DNA of 27,739 nt from Bacteriovoracaceae bacterium UBA6144 (GTDB taxonomy: Bacteria > Bdellovibrionota > Bacteriovoracia > Bacteriovoracales > Bacteriovoracaceae). The DNA lies in contig DIVA01000058.1 in NCBI GenBank assembly GCA_002435705.1, forward strand, positions 1-27,739. Direction: 5' to 3'. This document shows positions 1-7,005 of this stretch, piece after piece (positions within the stretch are counted from its first letter, which is position 1; each line of letters starts with the position of its first letter). The position numbers were made by a program, and so were the translations under genes. The notes under the pieces were generated by a model. That model was not told the origin of the DNA, ran no database searches, and was given only the letters and a program-made list of their open reading frames with translations.

Positions 1-1428
1 AGCAGCATCATTTTTATCACTCACGGCTAGTAACTTAGCATCCACGCCTGCGATATCCTGTGGGACCATGAATCCAAAGATCGGATCGACTTGACCACCC
101 TTAGGATCGACGTGTCCGTTTTGGATAGCACGGATAATGGTGCGGGTTATTTTCAGTGGAAAGCGAGAGACTGTGGGATAGCCGCCTTTGCCCCAGCCTG
201 TGTTGATGAGCCAAACGTTGAAGTTATGTTTTTTCATGAGACTTGCAAGTAGTTCTGCATACTCTTGTGGTTTACGCTGCATGAAGGGAGCACCAAAACA
301 ATAAGAGAAGGCACTCTTTGGTTCTTTGACGCCGATTTCTGTCCCAGCAAGTTTTGAAGTATAGCCACATAAAAAGAACTCCATGGCCTGAGTGGGATTA
401 AGGCTTGCGACAGGCGGAAGCACGCCGGTGGCATCAGCAGAGAGAAAGAAGAGATCTGTGGGCACGGGCCCTCTTTGAGTCGGGTGTACGCCTTCAATAC
501 TTGTCAGAGGGTAGCTGGCGCGACCGTTTTCAGTTTTTGAAAGATTATCAAAATCTACTGTGCGGTCAGCTTTAAGAGTAACGTTTTCTAAAAGAGTTCC
601 GAATGAGTTAGCAGCTTTAAAAATTTGCGGCTCGTCCTTCTCTGATAGCTTCGCAGTCTTGGCGTAACAGCCCCCTTCAAAATTAAAAATTCCCTGATCT
701 GAGAGTCCGTGTTCATCATCACCGATGATATGAAATCCAACGTCAGTGGAAAGAGTGGTTTTTCCGGTGCCCGAAAGACCAAAGAAGACAGAGACTTTAT
801 TCTGTTCATTAATGCTCGCTCCCGCATGCATGGGAAGCACACCATGGTCGGGGAGAATGGTGTTGAGAACTGAGAACATCGCTTTCTTCACTTCTCCAGC
901 ATAAGCGGTGCCGATCACGATCACTTCACGAGTTTCAAAATCGAGGACGATCGCCTGGGGACGGGCGACTCCAAACTGCGAGTGATTTTCAAGAGTCGCA
1001 TAGGGAGCATGATAGATGGTCCAGTTCTGCAGGCATTCTCCCGCATCGACGTCTCTCATCATGTTATCAAAAAAGAGTGCGTGGCTTGGTCCTTGGGTCA
1101 AAAGAGTCGCCTTAATACGAAATTTTGGGTCTGCTCCCACCTGGCGCGTGAGCTTAAAAGTTTTGTCCGACTTCTCTAGAATTGAGAGCACTTCTTTTTT
1201 GACTCCCTCAGCTTGCGCGCGAGAAAGTTTGCCGGTGTTGTTGGCCCAGTTGATATGCTTTTCGGTATAAGGACAGCTCACGACGTATTTGTCGTTCGCA
1301 GATCTTCCGGTAAAGGAACCTGTATCGACCACGAGGGCCCCGGATTTTGAAAGCACTCCACGCTTCATTTGAAGAGTGAGTTCGATCAATTCACTAGGGG
1401 TGAGTTCTGTTTGAGTGTGGTTAAACAT
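1..1428 (-). CDS. pckA: Phosphoenolpyruvate carboxykinase (ATP), C-terminus cut by window edge
   Basis: It converts oxaloacetate and ATP to phosphoenolpyruvate, CO2 and ADP in the cytoplasm, the entry step of gluconeogenesis from C4 acids. The frame is open from ATG 1428 to base 1, giving 476 residues of an expected 510-540, so the C-terminus is missing. Visible signatures are GRSANDKYVV near the N-terminus (family GRSPKDK), the P-loop FFGLSGTGKTTLS with its Lys at about residue 223, and SADATGVLPP at about 330-338. These define the ATP-dependent family rather than the GTP one. The start has an excellent ribosome site, AAGGAGG, 5-6 bases upstream. It lies 11 bases after the DASS symporter gene, so the two are probably cotranscribed. 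Import of C4 acids feeding PEPCK is a sensible pairing. Confidence 0.97.
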   Translation of the reverse strand, partial: MFNHTQTELTPSELIELTLQMKRGVLSKSGALVVDTGSFTGRSANDKYVVSCPYTEKHINWANNTGKLSRAQAEGVKKEVLSILEKSDKTFKLTRQVGADPKFRIKATLLTQGPSHALFFDNMMRDVDAGECLQNWTIYHAPYATLENHSQFGVARPQAIVLDFETREVIVIGTAYAGEVKKAMFSVLNTILPDHGVLPMHAGASINEQNKVSVFFGLSGTGKTTLSTDVGFHIIGDDEHGLSDQGIFNFEGGCYAKTAKLSEKDEPQIFKAANSFGTLLENVTLKADRTVDFDNLSKTENGRASYPLTSIEGVHPTQRGPVPTDLFFLSADATGVLPPVASLNPTQAMEFFLCGYTSKLAGTEIGVKEPKSAFSYCFGAPFMQRKPQEYAELLASLMKKHNFNVWLINTGWGKGGYPTVSRFPLKITRTIIRAIQNGHVDPKGGQVDPIFGFMVPQDIAGVDAKLLAVSDKNDAA

Positions 1429-1439
1429 GCAAGGCCTCC

Positions 1440-2840
1440 TTAAAAGAAAAGCAAACTAAAAAATATAATTAACAGGGCGGAAACTCCATTGGCCAATAAT
1501 CCTCGGCTCATCATCACTCCTATGCCCACCTGTCCTGTGGCATAGGCGATGGCATTAGGTGGAGTTCCCACAGGGAGCATAAAAGCGAGGTTGGCAGCCG
1601 CCACAATAGCATAAATGGTCCGGTCTGCATTCATAAGAAAGGCTGAAGACGCTAGAAGCACCGGAATAATGAGATTCGCCGTAGCTGTATTACTCGCAAG
1701 TTCCGTGAAAAAGAGTGTCGCAATAATTGCAATAACTAAGAGTACTTCTGGAGAGAGGTGAGAGAGGGATTCAAGTTTCATCGCGAGCACACTGGCAAGC
1801 CCCGTTTTAAAGGCCAGCTGCCCCAGTGAAATGCCTGAGCCAAAGAGCATGAGTGTTGCCCAGTCAATTTTTTGAGCTTCTCTCCACGGAAGCAGAGGCC
1901 CACTGCGCGTTGGGGTGAGCATCAGGATGACCCCGGCGAGGGTCGCAACCAATGATTCAGAAAAATTTTTTTGCAAGAAACTGGCGAAGGCCCCTTGTGA
2001 GAGGGCCGCAATAATTCCTGGAGCAAACCAAAAAAAACAGGTCATCACGATGATAGAGAGAAGAATCTTTTGAGCATTATTCAGGCTCTCGGGAGTATGA
2101 GTTTTAAAACTTGATTCTTGGGGCAAGGAAAAAAGTTCTCTTTTATAAAGCATAATAAGAGCGAGAAGCATCATGAGACTTAAAGGTGCCATGTGCATCA
2201 CCCAAGAGAGAAAATCCGGACGTGTTCCAATAATCTTCTCCATCAACCCAAGTGCGATCATGTTCGGAGGAGAGCCTACAGGAGTCATAGTTCCTCCAAT
2301 TGAGGCAGCTCCTGCGAGAAGTAAGACGAGCTTAAAAGCTGATTGTGGGGCTTCAGAGCGACGCAGGATTTCAATGCCAATGGGAATAACTAAAGCTGCC
2401 GTGGCCGTGTTGGAAAGAAATGCACTCATGAAAGCAGTGATCACGGTGAGGGAAATGAACAGGCGCTGGGAGTTTCCGCGAATGAATTTTAAGGAGAGTG
2501 TCTTCTGCACCAGCCATTTATCTAAGCTCCTATACTCTACAGCTTGAGCAATGAAAAACCCGCCCATGAACAGAAAAATAATCGGATCAGCATAAGGAAT
2601 TAAGAGCTCACTCCAGGAGCTGAGATTCATAAAATGAGCAATAATCAAACCAATCAGACCGGTCACATGCAAAGGAATGAGTGAACACATCCACCACATG
2701 GCCACCCAAACAATGATACCTGCACATTTTTGAGCATTAGGCTCAATACCTAAAGGAGACATCCACATCACGAGGGCGATGAGTGGGCCCAATAAAAGTG
2801 GAATGAGATTAGAAAGTTTAAGCTGGGTTGTGGGAATCAA
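1440..2840 (-). CDS. DASS (SLC13/CitT-like) Na+/anion symporter
   Basis: This inner-membrane carrier is expected to take up divalent anions such as C4-dicarboxylates, citrate or sulfate with sodium. The 466 residues are almost wholly hydrophobic. They contain the duplicated family signature: SNTATAALVIPIG (SNT at 143-145) followed by TPVGSPPN (186-193), then again SNTATANLIIP followed by LPVGTPPN near residues 385 and 430. These paired SNT and TP motifs form the substrate and Na+ sites in DASS carriers. The gene begins inside the end of the Nif3-like gene (23-base overlap) and ends 11 bases before pckA, so the three look like one leftward operon. Substrate cannot be read from sequence; the pckA link favours a C4-dicarboxylate. 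Confidence 0.93.
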   Translation of the reverse strand: MIPTTQLKLSNLIPLLLGPLIALVMWMSPLGIEPNAQKCAGIIVWVAMWWMCSLIPLHVTGLIGLIIAHFMNLSSWSELLIPYADPIIFLFMGGFFIAQAVEYRSLDKWLVQKTLSLKFIRGNSQRLFISLTVITAFMSAFLSNTATAALVIPIGIEILRRSEAPQSAFKLVLLLAGAASIGGTMTPVGSPPNMIALGLMEKIIGTRPDFLSWVMHMAPLSLMMLLALIMLYKRELFSLPQESSFKTHTPESLNNAQKILLSIIVMTCFFWFAPGIIAALSQGAFASFLQKNFSESLVATLAGVILMLTPTRSGPLLPWREAQKIDWATLMLFGSGISLGQLAFKTGLASVLAMKLESLSHLSPEVLLVIAIIATLFFTELASNTATANLIIPVLLASSAFLMNADRTIYAIVAAANLAFMLPVGTPPNAIAYATGQVGIGVMMSRGLLANGVSALLIIFFSLLFF

Positions 2841-3582
2841 AAAAAGCTACCTCAAGATTAAGATCGTTTTTTGTTTTTTGCATCAATGCTTGAGGCCCAA
2901 ATTTCTCCGTGGCATGGTGGCCTCCGGCAAAATAGGCGATTCCCGCTTCTCGGGCATCATGCCAGTTATATTCACTGATTTCACCGGTCAGATAGGCATC
3001 AAGCCCTAACTCATGGGCCTGGACCCAATCGTTATTAGCACCACCAGTGATGATACCGATACTACTGATTATTTTGTTCGGGTCACTGACCGCCGTCAGG
3101 ATTTGATGGTTTAACTTCTGCTCTAAAATCACTGCCAGATCCATCGCACTCACAGGCTTGGTGAGTTTTGCCTTCACTCCCGAGAATTGTCTCTTGTATT
3201 TTCCAAAGGACTCAATCTCAACCAAATTCAGTTCTCGCGCTAAGGAGGCTGCATTACCGACTTCTAAATGGGCATCCAGGGGCAGGTGGTAGGCGAGGAG
3301 ATTAAGATCGGCCTTAATGCATTTTTTTAGCCTCTCACCCCATGCACCCGTCAAAGGGCGAGCCGCTTGATATTTCCAAAGAACGCCGTGATGCACTACT
3401 AAGGCTTGAGCACCCCAGGCAATCGCCTGATCAATGGATTCATGGGTGGCAGAGACGGCAAAAGCGATCTTTTTAACGCGCTCACACCCTTCGATTTGCA
3501 CACCATGAGGGGCATAATCCTCAAAGAGCTCAGGGGTGAGGAGTTTATTATAGAAGGCGACCAGCATAGATCTCAAAATCAC
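2818..3582 (-). CDS. Nif3-like dinuclear metal centre protein (DUF34)
   Basis: Member of the Nif3/YbgI/DUF34 family, hexameric cytoplasmic proteins that bind two metal ions and have been linked to GTP cyclohydrolase I type 2 activity or to metal and nucleotide housekeeping. True function is unsettled. The 254-residue length fits the short bacterial form without the PII-like insert. Metal-binding motifs are visible: VVHHG at about 62-66 and GGHHATEKFG near the C-terminus. The chosen GTG start (3582) has AAGGA six bases upstream; an in-frame ATG at 3567 has no good ribosome site. It is first in the leftward operon with the DASS symporter and pckA, and diverges from the aldolase gene across a 75-base gap. 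Confidence 0.92.
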   Translation of the reverse strand: MILRSMLVAFYNKLLTPELFEDYAPHGVQIEGCERVKKIAFAVSATHESIDQAIAWGAQALVVHHGVLWKYQAARPLTGAWGERLKKCIKADLNLLAYHLPLDAHLEVGNAASLARELNLVEIESFGKYKRQFSGVKAKLTKPVSAMDLAVILEQKLNHQILTAVSDPNKIISSIGIITGGANNDWVQAHELGLDAYLTGEISEYNWHDAREAGIAYFAGGHHATEKFGPQALMQKTKNDLNLEVAFFDSHNPA

Positions 3583-3593
3583 TATTTTTCCTT

Positions 3594-3623
3594 TTGCTCA
3601 GAGAGTGAAAATTCTCATACAAT
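3594..3623 (+). promoter_or_regulatory. Candidate sigma-70 promoter for the aldolase gene
   Basis: TTGCTC (3594-3599) and TACAAT (3618-3623) are separated by 18 bases and lie about 35 bases before the aldolase ATG. The -10 box matches TATAAT at five of six positions. It occupies the divergent gap with the Nif3-like gene. Prediction by eye only. Confidence 0.5.
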
Positions 3624-3657
3624 GTGAGGGCATTCGTCAAAATTAGAGGAGATTTTT

Positions 3658-4722
3658 ATGAAATTTAAACCCGGACTTGTTTATGGTCAGGCCCTATTGG
3701 ATCTTTATGCTGACTGTAAGCAGAATAAATACGCTCTGCCGGCGGTGAACGTGACTAGTTCATCGACTATTAATGCTGTTCTTGAAGCGGCCCGTGACAT
3801 GAGCTCTCCGGTAATCATTCAGTTCTCTAATGGCGGAGGCCAGTTCATGGCCGGAAAAAATCTCAAACTTCAAGGTCAAACAGCTGCGGCCCTGGGTGCG
3901 ATCAGTGGGGCCCGTCACATTCAACTCCTCGCTGAACATTACGGAGTGGCAGTTGTCATTCACACCGATCATGCAGCAAAAAAACTGCTCCCTTGGATCG
4001 ATGATATGCTCGATGCCGGAGAGGCGCATTTTGAGGCGACCAAGAAACCACTCTTCTCTTCTCACATGCTGGATCTCTCAGAAGAGCCGATTGAAGAGAA
4101 CCTGCATATTTGTGCCGATTATTTTAAACGCATGAACCGCATTCAAACCGGCATCGAGATCGAGCTCGGTGTCACGGGTGGCGAAGAAGACGGCGTGGAT
4201 AACACGAACGTTGATTCCTCAAAACTCTACACTCAGCCTTCAGAAGTGGCAGCGGCTTATGAGATCCTCAAAAAAGTGGGCGAAAACTTTACGATCGCTG
4301 CGAGCTTTGGAAACGTGCACGGAGTTTATAAGCCCGGAAATGTAAAGCTCACTCCGAAAATTCTTAAAAACTCTCAGGAATTCATTCAAAAAAATCTGGG
4401 CTCAAAGCCTAATGCCGTCTCATTTGTTTTCCACGGCGGCTCAGGCTCCACGCGCGAAGAGATCCGCGAGACGATTGAGTATGGGGCGGTGAAGATGAAT
4501 CTTGATACGGATCTGCAGTGGGCCTACTGGGATGGGATCCGTGCTTTCTATGCTGATAAAAAAGACTATCTTCAAGGTCAGCTGGGGAATCCTGAAGGGG
4601 CGGATGCTCCGAACAAGAAGTACTACGATCCTCGTGTATGGATCAGAAAGTCTGAAGAGTCGTTTGTTAAACGCCTGAAGCAATCATTTGAAGATCTCAA
4701 TTGCGTGGGCCGCAATAAGTGA
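3658..4722 (+). CDS. fbaA: Class II fructose-bisphosphate aldolase (FbaA type)
   Basis: This zinc-dependent aldolase interconverts fructose 1,6-bisphosphate with glyceraldehyde-3-phosphate and dihydroxyacetone phosphate in glycolysis and gluconeogenesis. At 354 residues it matches the E. coli FbaA subclass (359). Visible are IHTDH (101-105) with the catalytic Asp104 and zinc ligand His105, GEEDGVDN (175-182), NVHGVYKPGN with a zinc His near 221, FHGGSGS (258-264) and MNLDTD (280-285) for phosphate binding. The ribosome site GAGGAGA is about seven bases before the ATG. It faces away from the Nif3/symporter/pckA operon, so gluconeogenic genes sit on both sides of one control region. The stop codon overlaps the start of a small exported protein. 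Confidence 0.97.
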   Translation: MKFKPGLVYGQALLDLYADCKQNKYALPAVNVTSSSTINAVLEAARDMSSPVIIQFSNGGGQFMAGKNLKLQGQTAAALGAISGARHIQLLAEHYGVAVVIHTDHAAKKLLPWIDDMLDAGEAHFEATKKPLFSSHMLDLSEEPIEENLHICADYFKRMNRIQTGIEIELGVTGGEEDGVDNTNVDSSKLYTQPSEVAAAYEILKKVGENFTIAASFGNVHGVYKPGNVKLTPKILKNSQEFIQKNLGSKPNAVSFVFHGGSGSTREEIRETIEYGAVKMNLDTDLQWAYWDGIRAFYADKKDYLQGQLGNPEGADAPNKKYYDPRVWIRKSEESFVKRLKQSFEDLNCVGRNK

Positions 4723-4985
4723 TCAGATTTTTCTTCTTGTTTCTCTGGGGAGCTCTTCCGGTGCAAGCCGAAGAGCTCAAGCTTTGTGACCCAGAAAACA
4801 CCCAGGGCTTTGCTAAAAAGTGTGGTGAAACCCCTGAGAGATCAAAGCCCGGAGTCCAAAAAATTCCCCTCTGGCAGGGCACGGACCACCCCGGTTATCA
4901 ATTAGTTGATTGCAAAAATGGCACCATCAAAAATGTGATTGAGAAGACAGGCGAGACTTATTCTTGCCGAGTTCCCAAGGAATAA
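4719..4985 (+). CDS. Small secreted four-cysteine protein, unknown function
   Basis: The 88-residue product has a clear Sec signal peptide: charged start, then a Phe/Leu-rich core, then VQA before EELKL, with cleavage expected at about residue 17. The mature part of about 70 residues holds four cysteines, which would pair as two disulfides in the periplasm or outside the cell. I do not recognise the family. Translation starts at a GTG inside the aldolase gene's final codons (GTGA overlap), with no separate ribosome site, so it is likely coupled to the aldolase. A secreted protein coupled to a glycolytic enzyme is unexpected and may be only a packing accident. The 3' end lies 3 bases from the convergent CPCC gene. 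Confidence 0.7.
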   Translation: MIRFFFLFLWGALPVQAEELKLCDPENTQGFAKKCGETPERSKPGVQKIPLWQGTDHPGYQLVDCKNGTIKNVIEKTGETYSCRVPKE

Positions 4986-4988
4986 ACA

Positions 4989-5219
4989 TCATTTCTTTGA
5001 GCGAGCATCACTTGGGCGATACATTGTTTTAAACTTCTTAAAGTTCTCTCTCGCCTCAGACAAAGAGTAATCACCATTGGCCCCGCCCCAAATCTCTGAG
5101 GCGGTCTCATCAGTTTGACCTTCTTCTTGCCATGAGCAGATCGGGCAGATGTCAAAACTCTCCAGCTGTATCCAATGCTCACAACAACTACATCTTTTTG
5201 TCGATTTTAACAGTGTCAT
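4989..5219 (-). CDS. CPCC-family cysteine-rich protein, candidate immunity partner
   Basis: The 76-residue protein resembles the Cys_rich_CPCC family (Pfam PF14206 from memory). It has a paired-cysteine knuckle, CSCC (10-13) then CPIC (25-28), and the family's C-terminal block GGANGDYSLSEARENF (45-60). The first motif is CSCC rather than the family's usual CPCC. The four paired cysteines look like a zinc ribbon. There is no signal peptide, so it should stay in the cytoplasm. It starts on the ATGA overlap with the stop of the upstream exported toxin-like gene, with GGAGA about seven bases before the ATG, so the two are translationally coupled. Order, size and coupling are those of an immunity gene behind a polymorphic toxin. 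That role is inferred; the family assignment is firmer. Confidence 0.82.
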   Translation of the reverse strand: MTLLKSTKRCSCCEHWIQLESFDICPICSWQEEGQTDETASEIWGGANGDYSLSEARENFKKFKTMYRPSDARSKK

Positions 5220-6826
5220 TGCTGTCTCTCCCAGTATGCTTGTCCAGCACTGGGTTTAAACATCGTTTTTGGAACCCCATCAGGCGTATGAACGCTAAAA
5301 GTATTTGTGCTTGGATGGTAATACATGCGATCACCGTTACGAGCAATTTTAGTCAGCGTTCCCTGAGGCGGAGATGTTCTAAAACGGTGAGCGCGCTCCA
5401 CATATTCCGCCGCATTATTCACTCCAAATTCTTTGCCATGTTTTTTATAGTGCTCATAGGCATTTTTTATTTGATCCTGTGGGATTCCTTTCGTCCACAA
5501 GCTTCCTTCTGCAGAGCGGATGATTTTTCGAATGTCTCCTATGGCTCCTACTTCATTCGAAATCATTGTAGATAGGCTGGTGAGGTTACCGATTCGACTC
5601 ACAAACTCTTTGCCTACGCCGTTTGCAAATTTCGTATAATTTCCGAGGTATCCGAGACCAGAAGTTGAAAGGATGATATTCGTGGCGATTTTACCAATGA
5701 CTTCACCTCTCTCAATTGAGGTCCCTGTGGTGAGAGTTTTGTACTCAGATGTCACGTGATGATGGATAGCTTGAGCGATCCCTTCAAGATTGATATTCTT
5801 TGCAATATCCCAGAAGGCATTCATTGCTGCTTGGGGATTGTGAAATGAATTGAATGAGAATTTGACTAACTTCACCACTCCATCAACGTTTTCAACAATT
5901 GTAAACTGTGCACCATGGCTCAAGCCTTTTGCAAAATCAAGGATATCCTTGGCCGAATGCAGAAACTCATTGGCCATTCTCTGTGGAGAAGCTCCAAGAG
6001 ATCGGAATTTATTTGATATGCGGGTGTGAGGATTAGCTAAAACCCCTGCAATCTGAAGATTAGTAAAAAAGAGTAGTTTTGCCGTTTGCAATGATTCAAT
6101 CGATGGTAGTCTTGTTGGAATATTGTTATTTAGTTGCCACTCGATTCGATCAAAAGTTTCGATTCCCGCTCTTTGTGAAGTAATGATGTTTTGGAATGTA
6201 GGACTCCAAAGTTGAGGAGTGCGATTATACTGAAGTTCTCGCTGCTCTCTGACTAATTCTTCTGTTATGGCATTTTTGAGTTGTCCTTCGGCTTTTTTTC
6301 TTATGTCTACAACTCTTGAATCATTTGATTGACGAAGGTATCTGATCGAATTGTTTAAAAAATGAAAGTGGTTTTCTGGGTGGTAGAGCTGGTCAGTCGG
6401 TATACTATTGATCTGCGCGTAAGGTATTGCGGGAGTGTCCCAGAGGTTAATCGCACTCAAAGCACTTAAACTCAATCCTGTCTGAGTGAGGTCGTAGATG
6501 TAGTCAGGTTTAATTTCATATTCCGTGTAATCGTATACAAAATTTGAAAATTCATTTTTTATTTTTTTATCTAGTTCATCATAACTTAAACCTGCCTCGA
6601 TCTTACTTTCCTGAGTAGGTTGTTGCTGCTGTTGTGGTTGTTGTGGTCTTTGCTGATGCTGGGGATGTTGCTGTTGTTGTTGCACAAATTGCTGGTGCTG
6701 CTGTTGCTGCTGGTCTTGTTGGCGCTGGATGTAGCCTACAACATTGATAGGCTGCTGTTGTTGTTGCTGCTGGGCGAAGACAGAGAGACTCATAAACCCA
6801 ACTAAAAAACAGAGATAATGTTTCAT
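5216..6826 (-). CDS. Exported Gln-rich polymorphic-toxin-like protein with colicin-D-like C-terminus
   Basis: The 536 residues begin with a signal peptide (cleavage expected after VFA, residue 18). A glutamine-rich stretch follows at once (19-71, many pure Q runs with H, P and R). Next comes a long, mostly helical, unrecognised middle, then a Gly- and hydrophobic-rich segment (about 375-440). The last 78 residues (459-536) look like a separate domain: HYKKHGKEFG, then a GTL strand, YYHPSTNTF, TPDG and a TMFKP ending. This resembles the KHAGDFG...YxNPxT pattern of the colicin D tRNase and related BECR-fold nucleases. A variable C-terminal domain followed by a coupled small gene is the polymorphic toxin layout. 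No type V, VI or VII delivery domain is visible. AAGGATC precedes the ATG. Export and locus type are well supported; nuclease activity is inferred. Confidence 0.75.
   Translation of the reverse strand: MKHYLCFLVGFMSLSVFAQQQQQQQPINVVGYIQRQQDQQQQQHQQFVQQQQQHPQHQQRPQQPQQQQQPTQESKIEAGLSYDELDKKIKNEFSNFVYDYTEYEIKPDYIYDLTQTGLSLSALSAINLWDTPAIPYAQINSIPTDQLYHPENHFHFLNNSIRYLRQSNDSRVVDIRKKAEGQLKNAITEELVREQRELQYNRTPQLWSPTFQNIITSQRAGIETFDRIEWQLNNNIPTRLPSIESLQTAKLLFFTNLQIAGVLANPHTRISNKFRSLGASPQRMANEFLHSAKDILDFAKGLSHGAQFTIVENVDGVVKLVKFSFNSFHNPQAAMNAFWDIAKNINLEGIAQAIHHHVTSEYKTLTTGTSIERGEVIGKIATNIILSTSGLGYLGNYTKFANGVGKEFVSRIGNLTSLSTMISNEVGAIGDIRKIIRSAEGSLWTKGIPQDQIKNAYEHYKKHGKEFGVNNAAEYVERAHRFRTSPPQGTLTKIARNGDRMYYHPSTNTFSVHTPDGVPKTMFKPSAGQAYWERQQ
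6600..6772 (-). repeat. CAA/CAG glutamine-codon repeat tract
   Basis: Imperfect trinucleotide repeats of CAA and CAG (seen as TTG/CTG on the + strand) encode residues 19-71 of the toxin-like protein, broken by His, Pro and Arg codons. Length change in units of three would keep the reading frame. The opposite strand is open as a meaningless poly-Leu frame. Confidence 0.85.
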
Positions 6827-6876
6827 TATTGTGATCCTTATTTTTCTTTTATTTTAGGCCACAAAAATAATCTAAG

Positions 6877-6905
6877 ATTAACGGCGAGTAGATTTTATAG
6901 GTCAA
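6877..6905 (-). promoter_or_regulatory. Candidate sigma-70 promoter for the toxin-like operon
   Basis: Reading leftward, TTGACC (6905-6900) is followed after 17 bases by GTTAAT (6882-6877), about 50 bases before the toxin ATG. The -35 box is five of six, the -10 four of six. Prediction by eye. Confidence 0.4.
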
Positions 6906-6956
6906 TAACTGTGCTTCTTGCCCTAGGAGTGGATGTCTATTTTTTTGACAGATAGT

Positions 6957-6998
6957 TTTTACCCTAAGACCCCTGTCTTTCGATGCTGTAGGGTAAAA
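6957..6998. promoter_or_regulatory. 10-base perfect inverted repeat before the protease gene
   Basis: TTTTACCCTA (6957-6966) and TAGGGTAAAA (6989-6998) are exact inverted copies separated by 22 bases, ending seven bases before the protease ATG. The right arm contains AGGG, the only Shine-Dalgarno-like bases upstream. It could be a protein operator or an mRNA hairpin that hides the ribosome site. Arms of this length can also arise by chance. Confidence 0.45.
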
Positions 6999-7005
6999 TC
7001 AGACC

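Noticed and set aside
6620..6805. Rightward poly-Leu open frame
   Set aside because: It is the complement of the CAA/CAG glutamine tract, with no start signals or family resemblance.
6945..6950. TTGACA as the -35 of a protease promoter
   Set aside because: No acceptable -10 box occurs 16-18 bases downstream; the bases there are GACCCC.
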